Shown one piece after another: positions 16,130-24,011 of a stretch of 27,175 nt of DNA. Numbering within the stretch: the first letter of the stretch is position 1; each line of letters starts with the position of its first letter. A program made the position numbers and the translations under genes. Source of the DNA: MESE01 sp036675035 (GTDB lineage: Bacteria; Pseudomonadota; Gammaproteobacteria; Burkholderiales; Burkholderiaceae_D); NCBI GenBank assembly GCA_036675035.1, contig JAKFFO010000086.1, forward strand, positions 1-27,175, in the 5' to 3' direction. Under the pieces are notes generated by a model. It made no database searches. It saw only the letters and a program-made list of their open reading frames with translations, and had not been told where the DNA came from.

Positions 16130-16759
16130 ATGCACATCATCCCGCTTTCGGTTCCGAGCCGCCGTGCCTCTTGCGCTCGGTGCCTGAGGCCGCAACGCGG
16201 CTGCATCTGCCGCTGGATCGCACCGGTTGCGAACGCGACCGATGTGCTGATCCTCCAGCATCCGTCCGAAGTTCACCATGCCAAGGGCAGCGCGCGCCTG
16301 CTTCATCTGAGCCTGGCGCGCTGCCACCTTGAAATCGGCGAAACATTTCCGGTGGACCAGCTGCAAACGTTTTTGCACGGATCGACCGCGGACCCGGTAT
16401 ATACAATGTTGCTGTATCCGCCCACCGCCGGCATGCCGCCGGCTCCGGCGCTGGATTCGGCCTGGCTTGCACAGCCGGGCCGGCTGCGCCTGGTTGTGCT
16501 CGATGCGACATGGCGCAAGAGCATGAAGATGCTTCATTGCAATCCAGTACTGCAATCGCTGCCGCGATTGAGCCTGGACCATGCGCTGCCGTCCGCTTAC
16601 CTGATTCGCAAGGCGCAGCGCCCGCATCAATTGTCCACGCTGGAGGCGACTTGTCACGCACTGGCGCAACTTGAACGGGAGCATCAACGATACCGGTCGC
16701 TGTTTGCCGCATTCGATGGCTTTGTCAGTCAGCAACTGTCGTTTCGCCCGTTGCGATGA
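16130..16759 (+). CDS. tapT: DTW-domain tRNA-uridine aminocarboxypropyltransferase
   Basis: A 209-residue cytosolic enzyme of the DTW family, known to move the 3-amino-3-carboxypropyl group of S-adenosylmethionine to a tRNA uridine (acp3U, position 47 in E. coli). Diagnostic parts are the N-terminal cysteine cluster C15, C18, C25, C27 ('CARCLRPQRGCIC'), 'ILQHPSEVHHAKGSARLLHLS' (shown in part: LQHPSEVHHAKGSA), the DTW-like motif 'LDATWRKSMKM' (124-134) and 'RKAQRPHQLSTLEA' near 160-173. Length is normal for the YfiP/TapT group. The upstream ribosome site is weak. An almost full-length minus-strand frame over the same bases is a shadow. A small membrane protein gene follows about 140 bases later. 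Confidence 0.88.
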   Translation: MHIIPLSVPSRRASCARCLRPQRGCICRWIAPVANATDVLILQHPSEVHHAKGSARLLHLSLARCHLEIGETFPVDQLQTFLHGSTADPVYTMLLYPPTAGMPPAPALDSAWLAQPGRLRLVVLDATWRKSMKMLHCNPVLQSLPRLSLDHALPSAYLIRKAQRPHQLSTLEATCHALAQLEREHQRYRSLFAAFDGFVSQQLSFRPLR

Positions 16760-16901
16760 CAGACACAACGACAGGCACGATGAAAAACGCGCTGAAAAAA
16801 GTAATGACGAGGGTCCGCAGCGGTTTACGGCGGCGCACCGAAAGAACGAAATGTTGCAGCGTCGGTCATATCAACACAGACATGATCAAGGGGACTACAA
16901 C

Positions 16902-17195
16902 ATGAGGGAAAATCACGAACGCCTGAACGGCGCTGCAATGCATGCACCGCGCTCCGAGCACGCAGCGCGATCGCGTACCGGCCTGCTGGTCGGCATCACG
17001 GCCGGTCTCGCGGCGCTGGCATGGATGTCCGCCCGGCCCGCGATGCGGCAAACGCGGCGGCGCGCCGACCATGAGCAGGAACGCCGCAATCCGCTGCATT
17101 TTTTCCTGGCCGGAGCCTCGCGGCGCCGGCACATCGACCGTTCCGGCGCGCGTCCGCTGTTCGAACGGCGGCAGTCGGTATATGACAGTTATTGA
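16902..17195 (+). CDS. Small membrane protein with Arg-rich tail, 97 aa
   Basis: ATG 16902 is chosen because AAGGGG (16888-16893) precedes it; the frame is open further upstream but without another good site. Residues about 27-45 form one transmembrane helix ('GLLVGITAGLAALAW'), and the rest is very rich in Arg, including 'RQTRRRADHEQERR', with a 'VYDSY' end. The positive charges suggest that the C-terminus faces the cytoplasm. No family is recognised. It follows the DTW-domain gene on the same strand. Confidence 0.6.
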   Translation: MRENHERLNGAAMHAPRSEHAARSRTGLLVGITAGLAALAWMSARPAMRQTRRRADHEQERRNPLHFFLAGASRRRHIDRSGARPLFERRQSVYDSY

Positions 17196-17251
17196 GGATG
17201 GTTACCGAGAACGGTTACTGAGCGGCGGATACTGATGCGGGCGAAAGAAAA

Positions 17252-17280
17252 TTCCACGCATTAATTTTCCATGCATTAAT
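17252..17280. repeat. Two-copy 15-base tandem repeat
   Basis: TTCCACGCATTAAT (17252-17265) and TTCCATGCATTAAT (17267-17280) differ at one position and repeat with a 15-base period. They are flanked by GATGCGG (17234-17240) and its inverse CCGCATC (17284-17290). A further pair, GGTTACCGAG/GGTTACTGAG, is at 17200-17222. All lie between two convergent genes. Confidence 0.6.
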
Positions 17281-17313
17281 CCGCCGCATCGGATTCGCGT
17301 TACCCGGTTTCGG

Positions 17314-18123
17314 TCAAGTCGGCGGCGACGGCGCTTCCGGCACTTCCTGCCCGGTCATGACCGGCGTCTTGTCCTGCGTATTATCTTCCCGTGCTCCCAG
17401 CACCATCTCGGTCATCCAGTTCACCAGCACCGTGGTATACGCGCGCTGCGACCAGTTTTCGGTCAAGCCATGGTCAGCGCCGTCGATCATCCGGTAGGTC
17501 AGCGATCTGGCGCCGTTGCAGGCTTCCCGGTAATTCGTTATTACCGCATGCGGCACGGTATCGTCGCGCTCCGATTCGACAATCAGCACATCGCCCCTGA
17601 ATTCGCTGCATGCGCGCAGCGCGATGTTGGCTTCCGATGGAATCACGGTCTTGCGGTATCCGATCAGATCCTGGTCCGTGTGCAACTGTCGCTTGGGCAT
17701 TTCCCATTCGCTGTCCATATACAACGCCGGCACGCGCAGCGCCAGCCACTTGACGGCACGCTGCGTAGTGAGAATTGCGCCGAGATATCCGCCATAGCTG
17801 CTGCCAACTACCGCGATGGCATTCGGGTCCACGTTGCGCTGACCGGCCAGCACGTCGTATGCGGCAAGCAAGTCACCCAGGTTGTCCTTGCGCGACACGG
17901 TGTCGTACTGCCCTTTCGTATCGGCATGGCCGCGCAAATCGAAGGTCAGGCACACGCAACCGAGCGCGGCTATTTCGCGCGCGCGGGCCAGGTATTGCTG
18001 CTGGCTGCCGCCCCATCCATGAACGAACAATACGCCCGGTATCAGCACGCCGGGTGTGACCAGGGTGCCGGCAATCCGTTCGCCGGCAACCGGAATATCG
18101 ATTATTTCATCGCGTGTCGACAT
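17314..18123 (-). CDS. Alpha/beta hydrolase (dienelactone-hydrolase-like)
   Basis: About 269 residues. The frame opens at 18141, but ATG 18123 is preferred, with GAGGTG (plus 18132-18137) at good spacing. The fold is an alpha/beta hydrolase: oxyanion loop 'FVHGWGGSQQQY' (about 33-44), 'FDLRGHADTKGQYDTV', nucleophile elbow 'GSSYGG' with Ser109, an acid residue in 'VESERDDTVPH' and the catalytic His in 'GADHGLTENW'. The catalytic triad therefore looks complete. The last 25 residues are Pro/Glu-rich. Its start overlaps the end of the DUF3182 gene by 17 bases, so the two are almost certainly translated together. The substrate is unknown; an esterase or peptidase of small molecules is possible. 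Confidence 0.85.
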   Translation of the reverse strand: MSTRDEIIDIPVAGERIAGTLVTPGVLIPGVLFVHGWGGSQQQYLARAREIAALGCVCLTFDLRGHADTKGQYDTVSRKDNLGDLLAAYDVLAGQRNVDPNAIAVVGSSYGGYLGAILTTQRAVKWLALRVPALYMDSEWEMPKRQLHTDQDLIGYRKTVIPSEANIALRACSEFRGDVLIVESERDDTVPHAVITNYREACNGARSLTYRMIDGADHGLTENWSQRAYTTVLVNWMTEMVLGAREDNTQDKTPVMTGQEVPEAPSPPT

Positions 18124-19234
18124 GCTGATCGCACCTCGCATATTTGGTTAGCGCACCGACGCGCCGATCGATCCCCTGAAAGTAAATGCATGCACCGGCC
18201 GGCAGTGGCGGGCTTTCATCGTAGATTTCAACGGTTGACGCAGCCACGACCTTCAGCGCGGGATCCGCGCTGAACGCTTCCAGCGCGGCCAGCTCGGCGC
18301 CGCTGGCACCGCCGATGCGCCACGATTGTTCCAGTACGCCGGAACGCAAGTCACCTTGATCATCCCTGCCTTGCGCAATGTCGTAATTGCAGCGCGATGC
18401 AAACATGCCGGGATAGCAGGCCAGCGCAGCATCGTGGTAACGGCGCGCCTGCAAAATTGCGAGACGTAATTTTTCATCGATATTCCGGTCCAGCAAGACA
18501 TCGAAGCCGCCGCGCACCACGACCAGGTCCGAGCCGCCATACACTTCCTGGTCCTGATGGTTGCGGGTAAGGTTTTGAACACCGAAATAGGTTGCCAGCA
18601 ACGTGCCGACCCGGACTTGGCCGACGCTGTATGTCGCCACTTCGCTGAGGTTTTGTTCGACCACGATGCCTTCGCACGCGATCTGCGCCGGCTCAAGTGC
18701 ATCCAGTGCGGAGTCCAGCTGCGCGCGATCGGCAACAACGCTTTGACCCAGGCCGCCGATACCGCCAGGGTCCTTGATGCGTACCGGGCCGGTCCGCAAT
18801 AATGTCAATGCGGCACTGCGCGCGTCGTCGACGCTGAACGCCGAATAACCGGGCAGCACCACATCCGAGGTGCTGTCGGCGAATGCCGGCGACCAGCCCG
18901 TTGGCGCAACCGCATCCGCTCCATGCAGAGGATGCGTCAATAGCTTGGTGGCGACAAAGGCGAACGGCACCAGTCCGCCAAACAAGTCGTGTTCGCTGCG
19001 TACCCCGCAGCGTTGGGCCGCATTGCGCCCGACCATGGTATCGCCGGGCACCAGATACACCGGTCCGGGATACGTGCGTGCCGCATCGAATTCTCCGGCG
19101 AATTCATAACCCTTGAGAGTCGCCAGTCTGCGTGCCAGCGCGGCCTGCGTTACGCTTTCGTGGCATTCCGGGTCGTCCCAACTCACACAGGATGAAACCA
19201 GCACCACACCGCTACCGCCGTTTGCTATGCTCAT
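18107..19234 (-). CDS. DUF3182-family, ATP-grasp-like protein
   Basis: About 375 residues. ATG 19234 is chosen because a GGGG (plus 19241-19244) stands six bases upstream and the frame before it has no good site. I recognise the sequence as DUF3182-like from 'GPVRIKDPGGIGGLGQSVV' (about 149-168), a Gly-rich loop like the nucleotide-binding part of ATP-grasp enzymes, followed by 'EGIVVEQNLSEVATYSVGQVRVG' (shown in part: VVEQNLSEVATYSVGQ). Amide- or thioester-forming activity is therefore possible, but no member's reaction is known to me. The assignment is from memory, without a search. It overlaps the alpha/beta hydrolase gene downstream, which suggests that the two proteins act on the same compound. 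Confidence 0.75.
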   Translation of the reverse strand: MSIANGGSGVVLVSSCVSWDDPECHESVTQAALARRLATLKGYEFAGEFDAARTYPGPVYLVPGDTMVGRNAAQRCGVRSEHDLFGGLVPFAFVATKLLTHPLHGADAVAPTGWSPAFADSTSDVVLPGYSAFSVDDARSAALTLLRTGPVRIKDPGGIGGLGQSVVADRAQLDSALDALEPAQIACEGIVVEQNLSEVATYSVGQVRVGTLLATYFGVQNLTRNHQDQEVYGGSDLVVVRGGFDVLLDRNIDEKLRLAILQARRYHDAALACYPGMFASRCNYDIAQGRDDQGDLRSGVLEQSWRIGGASGAELAALEAFSADPALKVVAASTVEIYDESPPLPAGACIYFQGIDRRVGALTKYARCDQHVDTR

Positions 19235-19407
19235 GATGGACCCCAGTGGTGTCGCCGCGCGGCGACTTGACCAGCGTTCGCTGTGACCGCATGACACCGC
19301 GGCAAATCGACGTTACCTGACTTTAGCTTGTAATCCTTCATGATCTCGTGCGCCGGTCATGGTTCCGGGAAAGGTGCGAAAAATCCGACTTTCCAGGCTT
19401 GGCGCAA
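19235..19407. other. Upstream region of the DUF3182 gene
   Basis: This stretch should carry the promoter of the DUF3182-hydrolase operon. No clear -35/-10 pair, operator or hairpin is visible. Confidence 0.35.
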
Positions 19408-19677
19408 ATGGATGAAACTATTCATGAAAATTCGAATCCGCCGCTGCACAATGCAGTGACGCCATTGCAATATATATATGAAGATGAATGCAGCCATTGC
19501 GTTCCTGCATATCTTGTCGCCGCCTTGAAGCATGGTGTGGAAGAGACCGAAAATATTGCCGCCGGTTCTCGCCGGACCAACAGACGAACGGACACGGCTT
19601 CTCGATTGCAGGAAATGCCGTTTCGTCCAATGAACATAGTTGAATCAACCCGCTTCAACCAACTATCGTGCAAATGA
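19408..19677 (+). CDS. Possible hypothetical protein, 89 aa
   Basis: An open frame with ATG 19408 and a reasonable amino-acid mix, including 'YEDECSHCVPAYLVAALKHG' with a CxxC pair, in an otherwise empty 500-base interval. There is no visible ribosome site, the C-terminal half looks random, and no family is recognised. An in-frame GTG at 19348 is a less likely start. It is listed as a weak candidate only. Confidence 0.3.
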   Translation: MDETIHENSNPPLHNAVTPLQYIYEDECSHCVPAYLVAALKHGVEETENIAAGSRRTNRRTDTASRLQEMPFRPMNIVESTRFNQLSCK

Positions 19678-19734
19678 TTTGCGCAGAAGAAAATTACGAG
19701 GCTTCAACAAAGTGCTTTCGTTATGCAGCCGCGT

Positions 19735-21420
19735 TCAGGCCTCGCCATTCGGTACTGTCCGCGTGATTTCCCATCGTTCGCCGATACCGGTTACCCGCTG
19801 CTCCGTCTCCAGTTTTCGGAGGTGCGCCAGCAGGGAGCGGCTTGCCATCGCGTGCCGCTGCGCCGGCACATCATCGTAGACAACGGCTACCAGTTCATCA
19901 ATGGTGGCACCGCCTGATGATGTTTCCAGTGTCCTGATCACCTTGTGTTCGCGGCGCAGCCGGTGCGCCAGCAACCGGTCCACCGCCTGGTGCGGATGAT
20001 CGATCAGGAAGCCATGTCCGGGTGCCAGATAGGCCAGGTCCAGCGTTTTCAGGTAGGCGAGCGAAGCAAGATACGTAATCATGTCACCATCGGGCGGATT
20101 GATGACGACAGTCGATCCCTGCATGATATGGTCGCCGGTAAAAAGCAGGCGCTCGTCTTCGAGCAGATAGCAAAGATGATTCGACGCATGCCCCGGCGTA
20201 TGAATCGCACGCAGCACGTGACCGCCGATATCGATCGCCTCGCCATGCGCAAGCACATGGTCTGGCCGAAAAGCGCGGTCCTGATGGCTGCCATCCGGTG
20301 CGGGCATGCCGTATGTCGGCGCGCAGGTGCGTTCCCCGAGCATCGCTGCCGCAGGCGAATGGTCCATATGCGTATGCGTGGCCAATATCCAGCGAATCCG
20401 TCCATTCGTGTGCGCGAGCAGCGCGTCCACATGCTGTTCGAGTGCCGGACCCGGATCGATCACCGCAAAGTCGGCGCCGGCTTTGATGAGATAACTGTTG
20501 GTGCCCGGTCCGGTCATGAATCCCGGGTTGGGCGCCACGATGCGGCACACCTTGTCCGACAGCTGCGTTGCCACGCCGGGCAACAGTTCGCAAGACACGT
20601 GCCCCTTGCCGTGCGGATCGAGTTTACCCACTTCGGCATACGCATAATCCGCCTGAACCAATACCCGCCGGCCGTTGCGCGAGGCTGAGACCCGCGGCAC
20701 ATGGCTCGGAATGGCATCCATGTTGCGGACATGATCCATCAATGCATCCGTACCGGCAAATTGCGCCAGCATCTCGACCGTGCTGGTGGTCGCGAACATC
20801 AGGTCGATCTGGCCGGCGCGATGGCGTTCCAGCACATCGGCGGGGCGCATCCACGCGTGCGCAATGGTTTCGTTATTGTCATGCGAAGCACTCTGCCCTT
20901 CCGGTGCGACAGCGATGAAGAAACGCGTATCGAAGCGGCGCGGCGCTCCCATCGGCGTGATCCAGTGGCCGAAATAGGCAAGGCGATCCAGCGCGAGCGT
21001 CAACCCGTGCATGCGGCACAGCTCATCGAACGCCAATTCGCCCGCCGCAACGCGCGGACGCGCAGCGGAAATTGCGGCACACTCGGATCTGTTCAAATCG
21101 ATTAGCCCACCATTCTTGCCATAGGCGAGCAGCATTCCCGATTCTTCGAAACATTCACGAATTGCGGCAACCCAGTACGCCAGTCCGTCTTTTTCAATGT
21201 TGAGAATTCGCCGGGCATCCTGATCATTGATATTCTTGCAATGCGTGTCGAAGCAGGCATTGCTGTCGCACGCATCAAGCGCCCCGCCCGGAAATACGAA
21301 ACCACCCGGCACGAACGCTGCCTTGTGGGTACGCTGCATCATGAATACTTCCATTCCGTGCGCATCGTCGCGCACCAGAACCAGCGTGGCCGCAGGCCTT
21401 AATACGGCTTGTGTCGTCAT
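19735..21420 (-). CDS. Nudix hydrolase fused to LACTB2-like metallo-beta-lactamase
   Basis: A 561-residue two-enzyme fusion. The N-terminal ~240 residues are a Nudix domain of the NUDT19-like type ('AAFVPGGFVFPGGALD' near 34-49, then 'AIRECFEESGMLL' with REx2EE at about 88-93). The second half is a metallo-beta-lactamase fold with 'THTHMDH' (about 348-353, metal ligands), 'HTPGHASNHLCYLL' (about 406), 'FTGDHIMQG' (about 426) and 'LAPGHG' (about 464), followed by a winged-helix-like C-terminus as in LACTB2. LACTB2 members are ribonucleases or hydrolases; NUDT19-like Nudix enzymes cleave CoA derivatives. The combination suggests hydrolysis of CoA or nucleotide compounds, but the substrate is not known. 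ATG 21420 has AAAGG upstream. Confidence 0.88.
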   Translation of the reverse strand: MTTQAVLRPAATLVLVRDDAHGMEVFMMQRTHKAAFVPGGFVFPGGALDACDSNACFDTHCKNINDQDARRILNIEKDGLAYWVAAIRECFEESGMLLAYGKNGGLIDLNRSECAAISAARPRVAAGELAFDELCRMHGLTLALDRLAYFGHWITPMGAPRRFDTRFFIAVAPEGQSASHDNNETIAHAWMRPADVLERHRAGQIDLMFATTSTVEMLAQFAGTDALMDHVRNMDAIPSHVPRVSASRNGRRVLVQADYAYAEVGKLDPHGKGHVSCELLPGVATQLSDKVCRIVAPNPGFMTGPGTNSYLIKAGADFAVIDPGPALEQHVDALLAHTNGRIRWILATHTHMDHSPAAAMLGERTCAPTYGMPAPDGSHQDRAFRPDHVLAHGEAIDIGGHVLRAIHTPGHASNHLCYLLEDERLLFTGDHIMQGSTVVINPPDGDMITYLASLAYLKTLDLAYLAPGHGFLIDHPHQAVDRLLAHRLRREHKVIRTLETSSGGATIDELVAVVYDDVPAQRHAMASRSLLAHLRKLETEQRVTGIGERWEITRTVPNGEA

Positions 21421-22021
21421 GAAAAAACCTTTGTGAAACTCTCAGTGGATCGATTGTAATTGACTATTGGATTCGGCTGGGCGCGACACTATTCTGATGG
21501 TGAACGTACACCGGATTGCGCGCAGTTCGGCCTGTTGTCATTGTATTTTTAACCATACCCACGTCCACCGCTCCGCATACCGGCCCGCGCCGGGCATGCA
21601 GTAGTAGTACGGTATGGCAATTCGTTGCGTTCGCGCTCATTATGGCAAAAGCCGAATTCAGGCCTGCCAAATGAAATTCGCGCTACCGGTCATCAAACGT
21701 TCAGATTTCAAAGACCCTTCAATGGGCACAAATATGAACAGCCAACGCAAAACGATGGCCCGGTCAAACCGCAATCAATAATTATTATTATCAAGACAAC
21801 ATGAGGAGACGACATGAGCCCAGCAAGGACAAATCGTTTTAGAACCGGCGCGCCGGGAGCGGCAAAACGCGCGCTATGCGGCAGCGGCCTGAGATCAAGC
21901 GCCAGCCGGATAGCCAAGCGCGCGACATAGTGAATGACGGCGCATACAGCGCGGTCGCGGACACGATCGCCGGTAACGCCGACCACCATCTTTTAAAACG
22001 ATTTCAATAAGGAGCAGACAA
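21421..22021. other. Long leader region of the binding-protein gene
   Basis: About 600 bases between divergent genes. It holds an (ATT)-type A/T tract with the core ATAATTATTATT (21778-21789), a well-placed small open frame (21814-21930, listed separately) and shorter ones at 21734 and 21934. The promoter of the Nudix fusion gene should lie at the left end. No hairpin with T tract is seen. Confidence 0.45.
21814..21930 (+). CDS. Possible 38-aa basic leader peptide
   Basis: ATG 21814 is preceded by GAGGAG (21803-21808) at five bases, one of the strongest ribosome sites in the window. The 38-codon frame encodes an Arg/Ala/Ser-rich basic peptide ('MSPARTNRFRTGAPG...') with no recognisable domain, ending with TAG 91 bases before the binding-protein gene. 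It may be a true small protein, a leader peptide, or chance. Confidence 0.35.
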   Translation: MSPARTNRFRTGAPGAAKRALCGSGLRSSASRIAKRAT

Positions 22022-23275
22022 ATGAAAAATCAATTCCGCCCGCTGGTTCTCGCGTTCTCCATGGCAGCCGCTTTCGCCGCTCCTTCAGCCAGCGCAGAAA
22101 ATATCAGGATTGCCTATATTGATGCCGTGACCGGCCCGTTTGCACCATTGATCAAGAATTCGATCAACAGTTTCGAGATGTTCATCGATCAAGCCAACAA
22201 GCAGAAGTGGGCCGGAGACAATACCTTTGAACTGGTGGTCATGGATGGCAAGGGAAGCCCGCAGGAATCGCTGAACCAGTTGAAATTGGCTACCGATCAG
22301 GGCATCCGCTATGTGATTCATCAGGTCGGATCCGGTGTCGCACTGGCCATGGTCGATGCAATCAACAAGCACAACAAGCGCAACCCAGGTAAAGAAGTGG
22401 TCTACTTCAACGGCGCAGCGATCGACCCGGATCTTACCAATCACAAGTGCAGTTTCTGGCATTTCCGTTTTGATGCGAACACCGACATGAAAATGGAAGG
22501 CATTACCGCCGAACTGGCAAAAGACAAGAGCATCAAGAAGGTCTATATCATCGGCCAGAACTATGCGCATGGCCATCAGTTTTCAAAAGCCGCCAACGAG
22601 ATGCTGAAACGGAAGCGCCCCGATATTGAAATCGTCGGCGATGACCTGCACCCGATCGGCCAGGTCAAAGACTTCTCGCCGTATATCGCAAAAATCAAGG
22701 CATCCGGCGCGGATACCGTCCTCACCGGCAACTGGGGCACCGACTTGAGCCTGATGGTCAAGGCCGCAAAAGAGGCCAGCCTGAAAACCAATTTCTACAC
22801 GTTCTACGCATTCTTCGACGGCACTCCGACGGCGATGGGTGCCAACGCCGCAGACCGCGTCAAGATGATCGCCTACTGGCATAGCAACGCTGAAACCGAT
22901 CCAGCCAATGCCGCAGTCATCAATGGCTTCAAGCAAAAATACAAACTGGATTTCGAATGGATGGGCGCCCAAAGCATCATCGGCATGTTGTCCAAGGCCG
23001 TCAAGCAAACCGGCACAAGCAATCCGATCGCGGTGGCTTATGCACTGGAAGGCATGAAATACAAGGGCTTGAGCGGTGAAGTGGAAATGCGCAAGGCCGA
23101 TCATCAACTGCAGGAGCCGCTGTATATCGCAACCTGGACCAAAGCCGGCGGTCCCGGCGTCAAGAATGATTCGGAGAATACCGGCTACGGCTGGAAGACC
23201 GACGTCAAGCTCGAGTCGTTCGTCTCATCTCAACCCACTTCGTGCAAGATGGAACGTCCGGCCAAGCCGGACTGA
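22022..23275 (+). CDS. Branched-chain amino acid-type ABC transporter binding protein
   Basis: A 417-residue periplasmic binding protein of the Leu/Ile/Val type (Peripla_BP_6). A signal peptide is cleaved after 'ASA' (about residue 25); the mature part begins 'ENIRIAYIDAVTGPFAPL' and contains 'GSPQESLNQLKLATDQGIRYVI' (shown in part: SPQESLNQLKLATDQG), 'KKVYIIGQNYAHGHQFSKAA' (shown in part: KVYIIGQNYAHGHQF) and 'YIAKIKASGADTVLTGNWG'. The ribosome site is AAGGAG just before ATG 22022. Ligands of this family include amino acids, amides, urea and aromatic acids, so the substrate is open. No permease or ATPase gene of the system lies in the window, so it is an orphan binding protein or its partners are elsewhere. 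It ends at a strong terminator (23312-23350). Confidence 0.92.
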   Translation: MKNQFRPLVLAFSMAAAFAAPSASAENIRIAYIDAVTGPFAPLIKNSINSFEMFIDQANKQKWAGDNTFELVVMDGKGSPQESLNQLKLATDQGIRYVIHQVGSGVALAMVDAINKHNKRNPGKEVVYFNGAAIDPDLTNHKCSFWHFRFDANTDMKMEGITAELAKDKSIKKVYIIGQNYAHGHQFSKAANEMLKRKRPDIEIVGDDLHPIGQVKDFSPYIAKIKASGADTVLTGNWGTDLSLMVKAAKEASLKTNFYTFYAFFDGTPTAMGANAADRVKMIAYWHSNAETDPANAAVINGFKQKYKLDFEWMGAQSIIGMLSKAVKQTGTSNPIAVAYALEGMKYKGLSGEVEMRKADHQLQEPLYIATWTKAGGPGVKNDSENTGYGWKTDVKLESFVSSQPTSCKMERPAKPD

Positions 23276-23311
23276 TGCGCGCGCCATTGAGATAATGGCA
23301 CGTTGACTCTG

Positions 23312-23350
23312 AAATCCCCGCGGTTAGAAAATAATCGCGGGGATTTTTTT
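23312..23350 (+). terminator. Rho-independent terminator after the binding protein
   Basis: An 11-base perfect stem (AAATCCCCGCG, 23312-23322, with CGCGGGGATTT, 23336-23346) with a 13-base loop, followed by T to 23350. It may also help to end the opposite mocA transcript, whose stop is 74 bases to the right. Confidence 0.92.
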
Positions 23351-23423
23351 ATGCAGCACGAGTGCAATTCAAGCACACCATATGGCGTCGGAACGGTGTG
23401 TCATCGCAATGACGGATTTCGCA

Positions 23424-24011
23424 TCATGCCAAATCCGCTGCGGTATCGATATCCTTGCAAATTCCCGCGTCGTTGGTGACGACCTTGGTTGCCGGCAAGG
23501 TGGCCAGCAAGCGGCGGGCACCTTCATCGCCGGTCAGGCGCAGCAGTTCAGGCAGATGTTTTCGGCTGAACGCAACCGGATTGCCGCGTTGACCGAGGTA
23601 GGTCGGTACGGCGATATCGGCGCCATTGCCGATCGCGTGGGCCAGGGCCGCGATGGTCGCCGGTTTCACGTAGGGCATATCCGCCAATGCAATTACCCAG
23701 CCTTCCGCATCTTGCGCTTCACGTAGCGCATACACCAGCGATGCGGCCATGCCTTCACCGGCAAACGGGCATTCCACTATCCGGCAATCGATTGACCGAA
23801 GCAGCTCGGTTAATTCCACCGTGCCTGGCCGCACAACGACAACCATGGCGGGCACTGCCGCCCGCAAATTCCGCGCCGATGCTGCAATCACGCTCTCGCC
23901 GCAGCGGAGCATCTGCGTCAATTTGTTTTGGATGCCGCTGCGGTCGAAACGCGTGCCTTTTCCCGCTGCGAGCAAGATGCCTGTCACTGGGGCAGCACCG
24001 TGCCGTGACAT
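23424..24011 (-). CDS. mocA: MocA-like molybdenum cofactor nucleotidyltransferase
   Basis: About 195 residues. The ATG at 24011 is chosen because it overlaps the xdhC stop (TGATG) and has AGGAG (plus 24017-24021) five bases upstream; a GTG one codon earlier is possible. The sequence has the nucleotidyltransferase signature 'GILLAAGKGTRF' (near 11-22), 'PFAGEGMAASLVYAL', the metal-site motif 'ALADMPYVKPATI' and 'RGNPVAFSRKHLPEL'. MocA and MobA-like enzymes attach CMP (or GMP) to molybdopterin; MocA serves xanthine-dehydrogenase-family enzymes, matching the xdhC neighbour. The exact nucleotide is inferred from context. Confidence 0.88.
   Translation of the reverse strand: MSRHGAAPVTGILLAAGKGTRFDRSGIQNKLTQMLRCGESVIAASARNLRAAVPAMVVVVRPGTVELTELLRSIDCRIVECPFAGEGMAASLVYALREAQDAEGWVIALADMPYVKPATIAALAHAIGNGADIAVPTYLGQRGNPVAFSRKHLPELLRLTGDEGARRLLATLPATKVVTNDAGICKDIDTAADLA

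Noticed and set aside
15878..16768. Long minus-strand open frame of about 296 codons
   Set aside because: It lies opposite the well-supported DTW-domain gene, whose motifs are clear; the minus product has random composition.
21734..21781. 15-codon frame upstream of the 38-aa frame
   Set aside because: It is too short and lacks a convincing ribosome site.
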